A program made the position numbers and the translations under genes. From Breoghania sp. (GTDB taxonomy: Bacteria; Pseudomonadota; Alphaproteobacteria; Rhizobiales; Stappiaceae), in the NCBI RefSeq assembly GCF_030066895.1, contig NZ_JASJAV010000029.1, positions 62,001-126,000 on the forward strand: DNA of 64,000 bases. Direction: 5' to 3'. The notes under the pieces were generated by a model. The model had not been told where the DNA came from. It saw only the letters and a program-made list of their open reading frames with translations, and did no database searches. Below, piece after piece: positions 31,169 through 42,225 of this stretch (positions are counted from its first letter, which is position 1; each line of letters starts with the position of its first letter).

Positions 31169-32430
31169 ATGGCATTTGGATCTATGGAGTTAAGCCCTAA
31201 GGGAAGCTCGGCGGGGCACGGTGCCGTCCGTCCTGGAGATATCGCGACAGGTGTGATCATTGGTCGCACTTCAGAATTTTTCGATTTCTTTGTTTACGCG
31301 ATTGCATCCGTCGTCGTGTTCCCATTCGTCGATGCGCTGACGGGTACGCTCTACTCCTTTGCCGTCTTCGCGCTGGCTTTCCTGGCGCGGCCGATCGGCT
31401 CCGCGATATTCATGGCAATCGACCGGGCTTACGGGCGCGAGACAAAGCTGACGATCGCGCTGTTGCTGCTGGGAACGTCGACCATCTGCCTGGCCTTCCT
31501 GCCGGGATGCGGACAGGTCGGTGCCGCATCGATCCTGATTCTCTGCGTGCTACGAATCGGCCAGGGGCTTGCGCTCGGCGGAAGCTGGGACGGTCTCTCC
31601 TCGCTGCTGTCGATGAGTGCGCCGCCGGACAAGCGCGGCTGGTACGCGATGGTGCCGCAACTCGGCGCGCCGCTCGGGTTGATGGTCGCCAGCGGTCTCT
31701 TCGCCTATCTGGTCGGACAGCTTTCGGCCGAGGATTTCTTCTCCTGGGGCTGGCGCTATCCCTTCTTTGTCGCCTTCGCTCTCAACGTGGTGGCGTTGTT
31801 TGCGCGGCTCAGGATCGTCGATACGGACGAATTCCGGCGCCTCTTCGAAAGCCGCGATCTTCAGCCGACATGGTCGTCTCCACGGTCCGTTCGCAGGGAC
31901 GTGCCATCGTCATCGGTACTTTCGCGCCGCTGGCGAGCTTCGCGCTCTTTCACATGGTGACGGTATATCCGCTGTCCTGGGTCTTCCTGGTCAGAGGCCA
32001 CGAAACGTCGGAATTCCTGATGATCGAGGTCGGGGCCGCGCTGCTGTGCCTTGTCACCATCGTCGCATCGGGCTGGTTGGCCGATGCGCATCGGGCGGCG
32101 GCGTCTCTTGGGCTGGTCGGCCGTCGCAATCGCGCTCTTCAGCGGTGTCGCGCCGTTGCTCCTCAACTTCGTGGGCACGGGCGACGTGGCCTTCATGGTG
32201 GTCGGGTTCGCCCTTCTGGGGCTCTCCTTCGGTCAGTGCTCAGGGGTGGTGGCCTCCAGTTTCTCCAACGAATATCGCTATACGGGATCGGCCCTGACGT
32301 CCGATCTCTCCTGGATGTTCGGGGCGGGCTGTATCTGCTGTCAGGCGCGCTATGCACGCTGATCGCCCTCGGTTTGAACGGCGGTTGGCGAAGGCCTGAG
32401 GGGAGCCGGGTATCTCCGCACAACGCATAG
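31169..32430 (+). pseudogene. MFS transporter (metabolite:H+ symporter type), degraded
   Basis: ATG 31169. The N-terminal half has clear membrane segments and the MHS-type start (GVIIGRTSEFFDFFVYAIAS, FLARPIGS, RIGQGLALGG). Frameshifts occur near 31865, 32095 and 32330; each time the expected helices continue in another frame (VIGTFAPLASFALFHMV, GVAPLLLNFVGTG, LYLLSGALCTLIALGLN). Around 32325 a piece of the C-terminal helices also seems deleted. It ends at TAG 32428-32430. The cluster gives no substrate hint. It is divergent from cyoA, separated by 240 bp containing a GGGGCATC tandem duplication near 31027-31050. Confidence 0.78.
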
Positions 32431-32438
32431 TGCCCAAC

Positions 32439-32471
32439 AAAAAAGCCGCCGGGATCCGTCCCGGCGGCTTT
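32439..32471. terminator. Bidirectional terminator between MFS gene and TIM-barrel gene
   Basis: GCCGCCGGGA-TCCG-TCCCGGCGGC is a perfect 10-bp stem. It is flanked by six A on the left (a T-run on the minus strand) and TTT on the right. It lies between converging genes ending at 32430 (+) and 32496 (-) and should terminate both, more strongly leftward. Confidence 0.88.
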
Positions 32472-32495
32472 GTCGTTCTTTGTCGCGCGAACGTG

Positions 32496-33305
32496 TCAGC
32501 GTCGGATTTCGCCGAACTTGATGATCTGTTTCTTGATGGCGACTTCCGTCGGCAGACTCTCCATGGAGCTGGCGCCGTAGAAGCCGTCGATGCCCGGCAC
32601 GTTCTTGATAATGTAGGCCGCATCGTTCGGCATGGAGATCGGGCGGCCGCGGCACAGCACGATGACGTCGTCGCGCACCGAGCGCGCGGCATCGGCCCAG
32701 GCGGAGATCTTCTCCACGCAATCATCAAGCGTGACGGGCGTTTCCGCCCCGATGGCGCCGCTGGTGGTCAGGCCCACGTGGCACACGATGATGTTGGCAC
32801 CCACTTCCGTCATCGCCTTGGCGTCGTCGGTTGAGAAGACGTAGGGCGTCGTCAGCATGTCCTTCTTGTGCGCGGCGCCGACGATATCGACCTCCAGCGC
32901 ATAGCCCATGCCGTTCTCTTCCAGATTGGCGCGGAAAGTGCCGTCGATCAGGCCGACGGTCGGGAAGTTCTGGATGCCAGCGAACCCGAGCTCTTTCAGT
33001 TCATCGATGAAGTGCTCGGTGATCATGAAGGGGTCGGTGCCGTTGACGCCCGCCAGAACGGGCGCGTTCTTGACGACGGGCAGCACTTCGATCGCCATTT
33101 ACTTGACGATGTCGTTGGCGTTGCCGTAGGCGAGCGAACCGCGTCCGGCCATGCGATAGCGGCCGGAATTGTAAATCACGATCAGATCGATTCCGCCGAC
33201 TTCCTCGCATTTCGCGGACAGTCCGGTCCCCGCGCCTCCGCCGATGATCGGCAGTTTGTCGGCAATCTTCTTTCTCAGCTTGGCGAGAATGGCGGTTCTG
33301 GACAT
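32496..33305 (-). pseudogene. TIM-barrel (phosphoenolpyruvate hydrolase-like) protein, in-frame stop
   Basis: ATG 33305 to TGA 32496-32498. It is similar to the TIM-barrel proteins that accompany UPF0261/Tm-1-like genes ([65 protein letters not shown]). One lesion: TAA at 33099-33101 (NDIVK-stop-MAIEVLP), where Glu is usual. The Met right after the stop would allow re-initiation of the C-terminal two thirds. The family is poorly characterised; in plants the fused homologue Tm-1 binds viral replication protein. A bacterial role in sugar-acid or PEP metabolism is only inference. Confidence 0.75.
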
Positions 33306-33323
33306 TTATGTCATGGCTTGATC

Positions 33324-34522
33324 CTACTTGATCAGTTCGAGGAATGCTTTGGCGAGCGCGTCGGGGAACGCGCTGTTATTGATATTGTTACCGAGTTCGA
33401 TCAGCTCGCGGTTGGGTGCATCCACCCAGCCTTCGCGGATCGTATCAAAAAGGGCCGCATCGGCTTCCGGGTCGTGGAAGGGCATACCCAGCGCATCGAT
33501 GGCGGAGACGCCCTTCAGCGGCAGGAAGAACCGTACAGGCCCTTCCATCTTGTTTACCCGCTCCACGATGAACTTGCCGATGGCGCGGTTTTCCTCCGGC
33601 GTGGTGCGCGTCAAGGTCACTTGCGCATTGTGAACGTGGAGGTTGCGATCGCGGAACTCCTTCGGCACCGTGTCCATGGCGCCGAGATTGACCATGTCGA
33701 CCGCGCCCACGGAGATCACGCAGGGCAGCTTGGTGCGGATGGCTGCACCGAAACGGTCGTCGGTGCACGGGAAGACGCCACCGATCAGATGGTCGGGCAC
33801 TTCGGTCGTCGTCATGTCGAGCATGCCGTGCAGAAAGCCGCTTTCAGCGAGCTTCTCCATCGACTGCCCGCGGATGCCGGTGGGCATGGAAGACGGCGAC
33901 GTCGAAGCGATCTTCAAGGTGTTTGCGGGCCTGGGTTACGGAATCGGTTGTGACGCCGAACATGGTCAATGCCGATGGCGGGCTTGTCCGACTCGTGAGA
34001 CGGGATCTCCCCCTTCACCATTCCCGCAACCGCATGGGCGGCGTTGGCGATGACGCGCCGCGATATCGCGTTAAGGCCGGCAATGCCGACGACGGAATAC
34101 ATCATCGCGATGTCATTGGGGCCGAAATAGGGCGCGGTGTTGCCGGAGGCGACGGTCGACAGCATCAGCTTCGGCGTGCCGATCGGCAGGGTGCGTATCG
34201 CGTGCGTGACCAGATCCGTATTGCCGCTGCCGCCGAGGCCCAGCACGCCGCCGACATCGTCGCGGGTCTTGAGGAAGGCGGACAGCGCATCGGCCATGCC
34301 TGCAACTGCGGCGCCGCGGTCTGTCAGGCCGAGCACGGCCTTCTCGCCTTCGGGGTGATAAGAAGCGACCGTTGCGGGCTCGGTATCCGCACCTCCCGAC
34401 GACTTCTGGGTGCTGACGTCGACAAGGACGACTTCAACTCCGGCATTTCGAGTGGATATGGCCGCAAACTGCAGTTCCGGCGCCTTTGTATCAAAAGTAT
34501 CAATGACATAAAGTCTTTTCAC
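33324..34522 (-). pseudogene. UPF0261 / Tm-1-like ATP-binding domain protein, frameshifted
   Basis: GTG start at 34522 with AAGGAAG 6-7 bases upstream; the first residues RLYVIDTFDTKAPEL are typical. The N-terminal ATP-binding half (GVLGLGGSGNT, KLMLSTVASGNT) is open to about 33966, where the frame shifts. MFGVTTDSVTQARKHLE continues in a second frame, and near 33893 a second shift leads to GGQSMEKLAESG, which then runs cleanly to TAG 33324-33326. It is upstream of its usual TIM-barrel partner (18 bp gap). Function unknown; the pair is conserved across proteobacteria. Confidence 0.78.
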
Positions 34523-34618
34523 ATCTATCTTCCTTAGCCAGATCAACGCCTGCGGACGAGACCGTATTTCCTGGCGAGAAGAGTGCGTAACGGGGCATGA
34601 AGTCGCATGACTGTGCTT

Positions 34619-34658
34619 TGACACATCTCCTCTTCATTGGAACGGGAGATATGTGTCA
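34619..34658. promoter_or_regulatory. Inverted repeat upstream of UPF0261 gene
   Basis: TGACACATCTCC and GGAGATATGTGTCA form an imperfect inverted repeat (the left arm lacks two bases) with a 14-base centre, about 100 bp upstream of the GTG start at 34522. It could be an operator for a dimeric regulator, for instance the LysR protein encoded divergently at 35284. Confidence 0.45.
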
Positions 34659-35283
34659 CCGCACCGAGATGACGTAAACGCGAGATTTCCTGTCATAATT
34701 CCGGAGAACCGACTGAGCCGTGCAGGGAATTCCTCTGTGCGGGGCGGTTTGGGTTTCGAATATTTGCTCTTTGTTGGCAAAGGGCTGTTGCATTACGTTC
34801 GGCAGTATTGGCACTATTGCTCATAAGTTGTGGCGGTCGGCGAAAACGGGGGGGCTCCGTTCGGTATTTAATACAAAAGAGTAATAGCCGGCGCCAACAT
34901 GTATTCGATGGTCGCGGGAATGTGCGGGGATCTTATTTCGTCCCGAGAGCGCCTGCGGTCCTAGTGCCTAGAAGACGTTTCGGCATTTTCTCCGGGGGGC
35001 GAAAATGAGAATTATTTTTCAATTAAACGCGGCGGAAAGCGCTTTAGGCGACCTGGAATTGCCCAATAGTTCAAATTGAATATACGGTATTTCGATCTGG
35101 TCGCAGACGCGCAGTGCCGATCTTGTCGACAAGGTGCCTTTCAGTTCCGCTGTCATGCTCGCGGGATTGTCCGCTTCAACGCGAAATCCGAGCCGATCGT
35201 CTGTCTTCGCGAAGACGGCGAACGGAGCGTTTGAGGGTGGTTCGGAGGCGAGTTCTGCGATACCCACAGGTTTGGATTGAAAC
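34659..35283. other. Intergenic region with no recognisable gene
   Basis: Between the UPF0261 operon and the LysR gene. Base composition is more mixed than in the genes and includes AT-rich patches near 34750-34800 and 34860-34890. The only open frame of note is 35019-35267 on the minus strand (82 codons, ATG 35267). It has no similarity I recognise and no clear ribosome binding site, so I do not call it a gene. Confidence 0.45.
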
Positions 35284-36210
35284 GTGAATCAGAAGCAGAT
35301 CAATGCTTTCCGGATGGTGATGCGATACGGCTCCATTACGGCGGCCGCAAACGCGCTCAACGTTTCCCAGCCGGCCGTCAGCCGTCTTTGTGGCCGACCT
35401 GGAGAAAGCCATCGGGTTCCCCTTGCTGCTGCGTCTGGGCGGCAAGGCTCAGCCGAAGCCGGAGGCGGACGAGTTCTTCCCGGAAGTCGAGCGCATGTTC
35501 TACGGCTTCGATCGCCTGGCGCTGGTGGCGGAGCAGATCCGCGACCTGCGCCGTGCGGCGTTCCGGATCGCCTCGATGTCGATGGTGAGTTTCGAGATCG
35601 TACCGTAGGCGATGAAGTGGCTGGCGGATCTCTCCCAGGGCATCAGCATCACGCACAATGTTCCATACCTCGTCGCGGATCCTCGATCTTCTGGCCTCGC
35701 ACCAGATTGATCTCGGTATCGGTCAGTCCTTTTCCTCCTTCCTCCGCCGACAATCTGGATGTGCTGGCGGCGTTTCGAACCGACTGCGTGTGCGTGATGC
35801 GGCCCGACAATCCGCTCGCTTCGCGCACGTCTCTGACTCCGCAGGACTTGAAGGACGAGCCGCTGATCGCGTTGATCTATCGGACGCTGACCTGGAGCTT
35901 CATGAGCCAGCGTTTCGCGGAAGCCGGGGTGACGCCGAAGGTGGTGGCGGAGACGCAACCGTCCTATTCGGCTTGCGGCATGGCCGCACTGGGGCTCGGC
36001 GTGGCAATCGTCGACCCGATCTCGCCGGGAATTTTCGGAAGTGCTTTACGCACGGTTCCGTTCGAACCGAAAATTCCTTTCAATTTTCAAGTTCTGAAAC
36101 CCGCGGACGCTGCACTTTCACGTGCGGGAAAGCGGTTCTTGGAAGAAGTTCTAGCAACCATTGAGGAGCGACATGACTATGGACAGATTATTCATAACAT
36201 TCCGGCATAG
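35284..36210 (+). pseudogene. LysR-family regulator of TRAP cluster, degraded
   Basis: ATG 35284 with a LysR HTH (INAFRMVMRYGSITAAANALNVSQPAVSRL). An extra T near 35388 shifts the frame right after the HTH. VADLEKAIGFPLLLR continues in the next frame until TAG 35608-35610 (EIVP-stop-AMKW, Gln likely). Two more shifts near 35665 and 35735 precede the effector domain (VLAAFRTDCVCVMRPDNPLA), which ends at 36210. Its position directly before the TRAP genes suggests it controlled that operon. Confidence 0.8.
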
Positions 36211-36294
36211 GACCCTCGGATTTTTGTATTTGATTTTATCCCACCGCCTCGGAACTATCTCTAATCAAAAAAAGCACCAGCCAAGGAAATTAAA

Positions 36295-37223
36295 ATGAAT
36301 ATCGCTCGTCGCACGTTTCTGACCCTGTCGGCCACACTTATCGGCTTCGCCGCTGCCAATGTCTCGGCATCGGCCGCCGACTACACCCTTCGGCTGCACA
36401 CGCTCGTAAAATCGCCGTCCAGATCTTCGATTCCGGCCAGCTCGGCCAGGATCCGGCCGTGATCGGTGAGATGGGCTTCGGCACCATCGACCTGATGATC
36501 TCCACGGTCTCCAACGCCGCGCAGCAGATCCCGGAATTCTCCATCTTCACCATGCCTTGCCTCTTCAACGGCATGGACGACGCTCTGGCGAAAATCGGCC
36601 CGGGCAGCAAGGTTCATGCCCATTTCGAAAAGGTCTACGAAGAACATGCGGTGGGCATGAGGTTTCTGGCGCTCGGCGCGTCCGGCACCCGCAACATGTC
36701 GACGGCCTTCGTCGCCGTGACGTCGCCGGCCTATCTCGACGGTTGAAGATGCGCACTCCGCCTTCGCCGATGGACGCCAAGACCTGAGCCGCCTTCGGCA
36801 TGCTGCCGGTCACGGTGGCGTGGGGCGAGCTCTATGCGGCTATGCAGACCGGCGTGGCGGACGCGATGGAAAGCTCGCTACCGGGCTATACCGGATCCAA
36901 GCTCTATGAGGTGGCTCCGAACCTTGCGCTGACCCAGCACACCATCCAGATCAATCATATCTCCATTTCCCAGCGCACCTGGGACAAGCTTCCTGCGGAC
37001 TTACAGAAGGTCGTCCAGGATGCCGTCGTCAAGGTGAATGCCTATGGAGTGGAAAAGGCCAAGGAATTATGACGTCAATCTGGTGAAGATGCTGGAGACG
37101 GAACACGGCGTGAAGGTCACGCACCCGGACAAGGCCGCTTTCATCGAGAAGGTCGCTCCGATGCAGGTCGAGCTCGCCAAGGAGCTTGATCTCACGGACG
37201 AATACGAACTCCTGAAAAACTAA
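36295..37223 (+). pseudogene. TRAP transporter solute-binding protein (DctP), degraded
   Basis: ATG 36295 with AAGGAA upstream and a signal peptide ending near SASAAD. After YTLRLHTLVKSP about 25 residues are missing near 36412 and the frame shifts into IFDSGQLGQDPAV, typical of DctP. Further lesions: a shift near 36745, TGA at 36785-36787 (DAKT-stop-AAFGMLPVTVAW, Trp expected), and a shift near 37068. The last piece (NYDVNLVKMLE) ends at TAA 37221-37223. It binds a carboxylate-type substrate, perhaps a sugar acid given the aldolase next door. Confidence 0.83.
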
Positions 37224-37245
37224 TGCCTTCAGCCGGAAGACACTT

Positions 37246-37715
37246 ATGTTAACCCGTCTTTGTGACTGGGCGGCCGAGGCCTTGCGCGTGTTCGCGTGGG
37301 TCACGTTCGCAGCCCTGATTATTACCGTCGGCCTTCAGGTTCTCGCACGCGATCTTCTGCATGCTCCCATGATCTGGACCGGCGACGTCGCCCAACTCCT
37401 CTTCACCTGGCTGATCTTCCTCGGCGCTGCTGCCGGCCTTCGCGTCGGCGCGCACTACACTGTCGATCTGCTGCCGATGCATCGGCGTTTCGTGAAGGTG
37501 GCAACCGACTGGACCGGCTTTCTGTCAGGCGTGCTTGTCGCGGCCCTGCTGCTGCGGTTCGGCTGGGAATTGGCCGCCATCCGCTCCACCGCCGTCATTC
37601 AGTCGCTCGGCATCTCGCGCTTCTGGATGTTCCTGTCCATTCCCGTCTCGGGGCCATGATGCTTCTGTTTTTTGCGGAGATGCTTCAGGGTCTTCTGAAA
37701 CGGAGGGTGGCATGA
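37246..37715 (+). pseudogene. TRAP transporter small permease (DctQ), C-terminal frameshift
   Basis: ATG 37246. Four membrane segments are seen (VFAWVTFAALIITVGLQVLA, LLFTWLIFLGAAAGLRVG, TGFLSGVLVAALLLRFG and the C-terminal helix). Loss of one G near 37656 gives a premature TGA. In the correct frame AMMLLFFAEMLQGLL follows to TGA 37713-37715, overlapping dctM (ATGA). Only the last helix is affected. Confidence 0.82.
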
Positions 37716-39014
37716 ACCCTCTCGTCATCCTGTTGCTCTCGTTCCTCTTCCTGATCGCGATCCGGGTGAATATCGGTTTCTCGCTGATCCTGTCCTCGGC
37801 CTTCGTTATCGTGCTGCAGGAGCTGCCGCTGGTTTCCGTCGTCAACCAGATGTACGCCGGTATCGACAGCTTCACGCTGCTGGCCGTGCCCTTCTTCATG
37901 CTGCTCGGGCGGATCCCTCAATGCCGGTTCGATCACCAACCGGCTGCTTGAGGTGGCGGATACGACCGTTGGGCACATCCGTGGTGGGCTGGGGCATGTG
38001 AACGTTTTCGTGTCGATGGTGTTCGCCTGCCTGTCCGGCTCGGCGGCCGCCGATACGGCGAGCGTGGGCTCGATCCTCATTCCGGCAATGAAGAAGGCCG
38101 GGTACACCGCGCCTTTCGCCGTCGCCCTGACGGCGGCCTCATCGACGCTCGGGGTGATCATTCCGCCGTCCATCATCCTCATCGTCTACGGCGCCTTCAG
38201 CAACGTTTCCATCGGTGTGCTGTTTGTCGGCGGCGTGGTGCCGGCTCTTCTCGTCGGCCTGTTCATGATGGCCTACACTTACGTGCTGGCGGTTCGCTAC
38301 GGCTTCCCGACCAACCCGTTTCCCGGCATTCCGGCGGTCGGCCGGGTTCTGGTGCGCGGTGCGCCGCCGCTGATGATCCCGGTCATCGTGCTCGGTGGTA
38401 TCATCGGTGGGTTCTTCACGCCGACGGAAGGCGCCATCGGTGCCGTGCTGTGGGCCCTGTTCCTGTCGCTCGTCGTCTATCGCGACATCAAGTGGCGGGA
38501 CGTGCCGAAGCTCTCGTCCGATGCGGTGATCGACTTCTCGATCCCGATGTTCACGGTCTCGGGCGCCGGTGTCTTCGGCTGGCTGATCGCCTATCTGGGG
38601 GCTTCCCAGATCGTCGTGAACTTCATCCTCGGCGTGACCTCGAACGGCTTCCTGATCATGTTGCTGCTGATCGGTTTCCGGCTGCTTGTCGGCATGGTGC
38701 TGAACTCGATCTCCGCGACGCTGATTTTCCTGCCGATAATTCAGGTACTTGGCGACACCGCAGGGATGAACCCAATTCACATGGGCGTGCTGAGCACTAT
38801 TGTTCTGTCCGTTGGGCTGGTGACGCCGCCTTACAGGATCTGTCTTCTCGTTGCTATCCAGATCGGCGAGACGTCACTGGGACGTTCGATGCTGGCGGCC
38901 GCACCGATATGCGGTCTGACGATCCTGGTCGCCATTCTCTCGATCTGGTTCCCCGATATCGTTCTCGGGCTGCCGAAACTGCTGGTGCCCGATCTCATCA
39001 AATCCGGAGGCTAA
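37712..39014 (+). pseudogene. TRAP transporter large permease (DctM), frameshift
   Basis: ATG 37712 overlaps dctQ. It is a DctM-type 12-helix permease (SGSAAADTASVGSILIPAM, LGVIIPPSIILIVYG, GGIIGGFFTPTEGA, INPIHMGV-type MNPIHMG). One extra base near 37918 (GGATCCCTC) shifts the frame after FFMLLGRI. The remaining 360 codons are open to TAA 39012-39014. A single indel separates it from function. Confidence 0.85.
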
Positions 39015-39018
39015 AGCC

Positions 39019-39968
39019 ATGGCTCACATCAAACCAAAGGGATCGTTCGTGGCGCTTGTAACGCCGATGAACGCCGGCGGAAGCATCGATTTCGAAGGCT
39101 TCCGGACTCTGCTCAACTGGCACGCGGAAAACGGCACCGAAGCGGTCCTGATCATGGGATCGACCGGCGAGGTTTCCATGCTCTCGGCGGAAGAGCGCAA
39201 GAAGATCATCTCTGAGACGGTGAAGATGAAGCCGAGCAAGATGCTGATGTATTACGGCGTCACCGGCAACAACACCGAAACGACGATCGACTATGCGCGC
39301 TATGCCAAGGGCGAGGGCGCCGACGGCACGATCGTCGCCGCGCCCGCCTATATATATGTGTGTGTGTGCCGACAATGCGTCGATCACCGACTATACGATG
39401 GAAGTGCTCGACAGCACCGATCTCGCGATGGGCTTCTACAACAACCCGCCGCGGGTGAAGACGGATCTGCACTGGACCGACATCCTGAAGCTGGCCAAGC
39501 ACCCGAACATGGTCGTGCTGAAGGAATCCACCACCCGCGTGGGGCAGGTGGCTCAGGTCTGTGCGGCCAAGCTCGACATGTCGATCATGTGCTGCTGCTC
39601 GCCCAACCTCGGCCTTCGTCATTCCGACCATGGCGCTCGGCGGGCACGGCACGGCCAACATGACCGGCAACCTCATCCCGCGCGAGATGGCTGTCATCTC
39701 CAAGCTGTGGGAGACCGGTGAGGACGCGTTCAAATGCCGCGAGGCATGGCTCACCAACCTGCCGGTGCTGCACTTCGTCTATTCCGCGATCAACCCGGTG
39801 GCAGTGAAGACCCTGATGCGCGTCATCGGTCTGTCCTCGGGTCCGCTGCGCAAGCCACTGCAGCCGGCATCGCCCGCGATCCTTGACGCCGGACTGAAGG
39901 CGTTCTCGGATCTGGGTCTGGCGGAGAAGCACGGCCTCAAGGTGTGGCCGGAGGCTGTCGCGGCCTGA
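39019..39968 (+). pseudogene. Dihydrodipicolinate synthase (DapA) family aldolase, microsatellite frameshift
   Basis: ATG 39019, four bases after dctM. It is a class I aldolase TIM barrel: GSTGEVSML, YYGVTG with the catalytic Tyr, VVLKEST with the Schiff-base Lys, and GGHGTANM. The frame breaks at a (TA)4(TG)5 tract at about 39348-39367 and again near 39608; the parts between and after stay open to TGA 39966-39968. With a TRAP importer it may have cleaved a keto-sugar acid; it need not be a lysine-pathway enzyme. It overlaps the next ATG. Confidence 0.82.
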
Positions 39969-42169
39969 TGGTCCTGAATAAGTCGGCTCGAACGAACCTC
40001 ACCCATTGGGGCGCCTTTTCGGTGACGGTCGTTGACGGCCGTCTCCGGAAGGCCGAGCCGTTTGAGGGAAGTGGCGCCGATCCCGATATGATCGGCGCCT
40101 TGCCCTCGTTTGTTCATTCCGACCGGCGCATCGACCGTCCCCATGTCCGCCGCAGCTTCCTGGAAGCCGGACCACGTGCCGCAGGCGCCGGCCGTGGACG
40201 GGACGAGATGATCCCTGTCGACTGGGCGACGGCGCTCGATCTCGTTGCGGGCGAACTTCGCCGTGTCTATGCCGATCACGGTCCCACCTCTGTTTTCGGA
40301 GGCTCCTACGGTTGGTCCAGTGCAGGTCGGTTTCATCATGCGCGCACGCTGATACGCCGGTTTCTGGCTGCTGCCGGTGGCTACACGGATCAGACCAGCA
40401 ACTACAGCTGGGGGACTGCCAACGCGATCCTGCCGCATATTCTGGGCTCTACCGATGCCGTCTCGCATGCGGCAACCGGCTGGGAGACGATTGCCTCCGA
40501 CGGCGATGTGGTGGTCGCCTTTGGCGGTCTCAATCCGAAGAACTGGCGGGTGACATCCGGCGGGGCCGGGTTTCACCACATGCCTGAGGCGATCGCGAAG
40601 GTGGCCGCGCGCGGCGTGCGGTTCACGATCATCTCGCCGCATGCCGACGATATTCCACCCGGTCTCGATGCGACGCTGATCTGGCCGAGGCCCAATTCCG
40701 ATACCGCGATCATTCTGGCGCTGGCGCATGAGGCCGTTGTCAGCGGGCGGGCCGATATGGCGTTTCTGGAACGCTACACGAGCGGTCACGAGCAGTTTGT
40801 CGATTATCTGACCGGCAAGAGCGACGGTATCGCCAACACGCTCGATTGGGCAACGGACATTGCCGATGTTCCGCTCGAGGATCTCACCACGCTGTGGGAG
40901 ATGGTCCAGCAGGGGCGGGTGATGCTCTCTGCCGCGTGGTCGTTGCAGCGCGCCGATCACGGAGAACAATCCTTCTGGGCACTGATCGCGCTGGCAGCGA
41001 TGCTCGGTCAGATCGGTCTGCCGGGTGGCGGCTTCTATTTCGGCTACGGGTCCATGAACGGGGTCGAGGCCTCTGCGCGCCGGGGCTTTGTGCCCTCGAT
41101 GAGCAAGCTCTCCAACGCGCACGGGATGAGCATTCCCGTTGCCTCCTTTACCGATGCCTTTCTCAATCCGGGCAAGGAGATTGCCTTCAACGGCAAGACG
41201 GTTCGCTATCCGGATGTGCGGCTCGTCTATTGGGCGGGCGGCAATCCCTTTCACCACGCGCAGGATTTGCGGAAGGTGGAGGCCGCGTAGCGGCGCCCGA
41301 AGACGATCATCGTGCACGAGCCGTGGTGGACGCCGACGGCTGAGCGCGCGGACATCGTCCTGCCCGCCACGACGTCCTTCGAGCGCAACGATATTGTCAG
41401 GACTTCTCGTGATCCGCATGTCTCCGCCATGCCGCGGCTGATCGGTCCGGTTGGAGAGGCGCACGATGATTTCGTGATCTTCCGCGATCTCGCCGAACGC
41501 CTCGGGTGCCGTGAGATCTTCGATGAAGGGCTCGATGAGGAAGGGTGGCTGCGCAAGCTATGGTCGCAGACGGAACGGCGCGGGGCGACGGAGGGGATCA
41601 ACGTTCCCGACTTCGATACGTTCTGGGCCGAGGGCGTATGGGACGTTTCCTTGCCCGAGACGCCGAAAGTGCAGTTGTCGGACTATCGCGCCGATCCGCA
41701 AGGCGCGCCGCTGGCGACGCCGTCCGGCCGTATCGAATTGTATTCGCCCACGATCGCGGGCTTCGGCTATGACGACTGCCCGCCCGATCCAAGCTGGCTG
41801 GAGCCGTCGGAATGGCTGGGCTCGGCAGAGCCGGACGAATTGCATCTGGTCACCAACCAGCCTGCCAAGCAGCTCCACAGTCAGCTCTTTCAGGCAAACC
41901 ACACATCTGGTCCGGCGGAGGTCCGCATCTCACCTGCGGATGCTCAAGCGCGCAAGCTCGTCGATGGCGAAGACGTCCGGCTCTGGAATAAGCGCGGTGC
42001 GTGCATGGGGCGTGCGCTGGTCGATAAAAGCCTTCGCCCCGGCGCGCTGGTCATGCCGACGGGAGCGTGGTTTGCGATCTCCATGGACGGTCTTGAGATG
42101 AACGGCAATCCGAATTTGCTGACGCATGACCGACGCACCTCGCGGCTGGGGCAGGCGGTGCGGCTCTGA
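39968..42169 (+). pseudogene. Molybdopterin oxidoreductase of DMSO/biotin-sulfoxide reductase family, single stop
   Basis: ATG 39968 overlaps the aldolase stop. The approximately 733-codon frame reads as a BisC/DMSO reductase-type enzyme: THWGAF start, SNYSWGTAN with the Ser that should ligate molybdenum, GLNPKNW, YWAGGNPFHH, VHEPWWTPTAERADIVLPATT and the C-terminal cofactor domain (TNQPAKQLHSQL). No Tat signal is seen, so it is probably cytoplasmic. The only lesion is TAG 41288-41290 in VEAA-stop-RRPKTI, where Trp is expected. It would reduce an S- or N-oxide. Confidence 0.83.
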
Positions 42170-42225
42170 GCGCCCTGGTGCGGATAGAGCCGGCTGGGCA
42201 GTAATCTGAGTAAAGAGGACGATCA

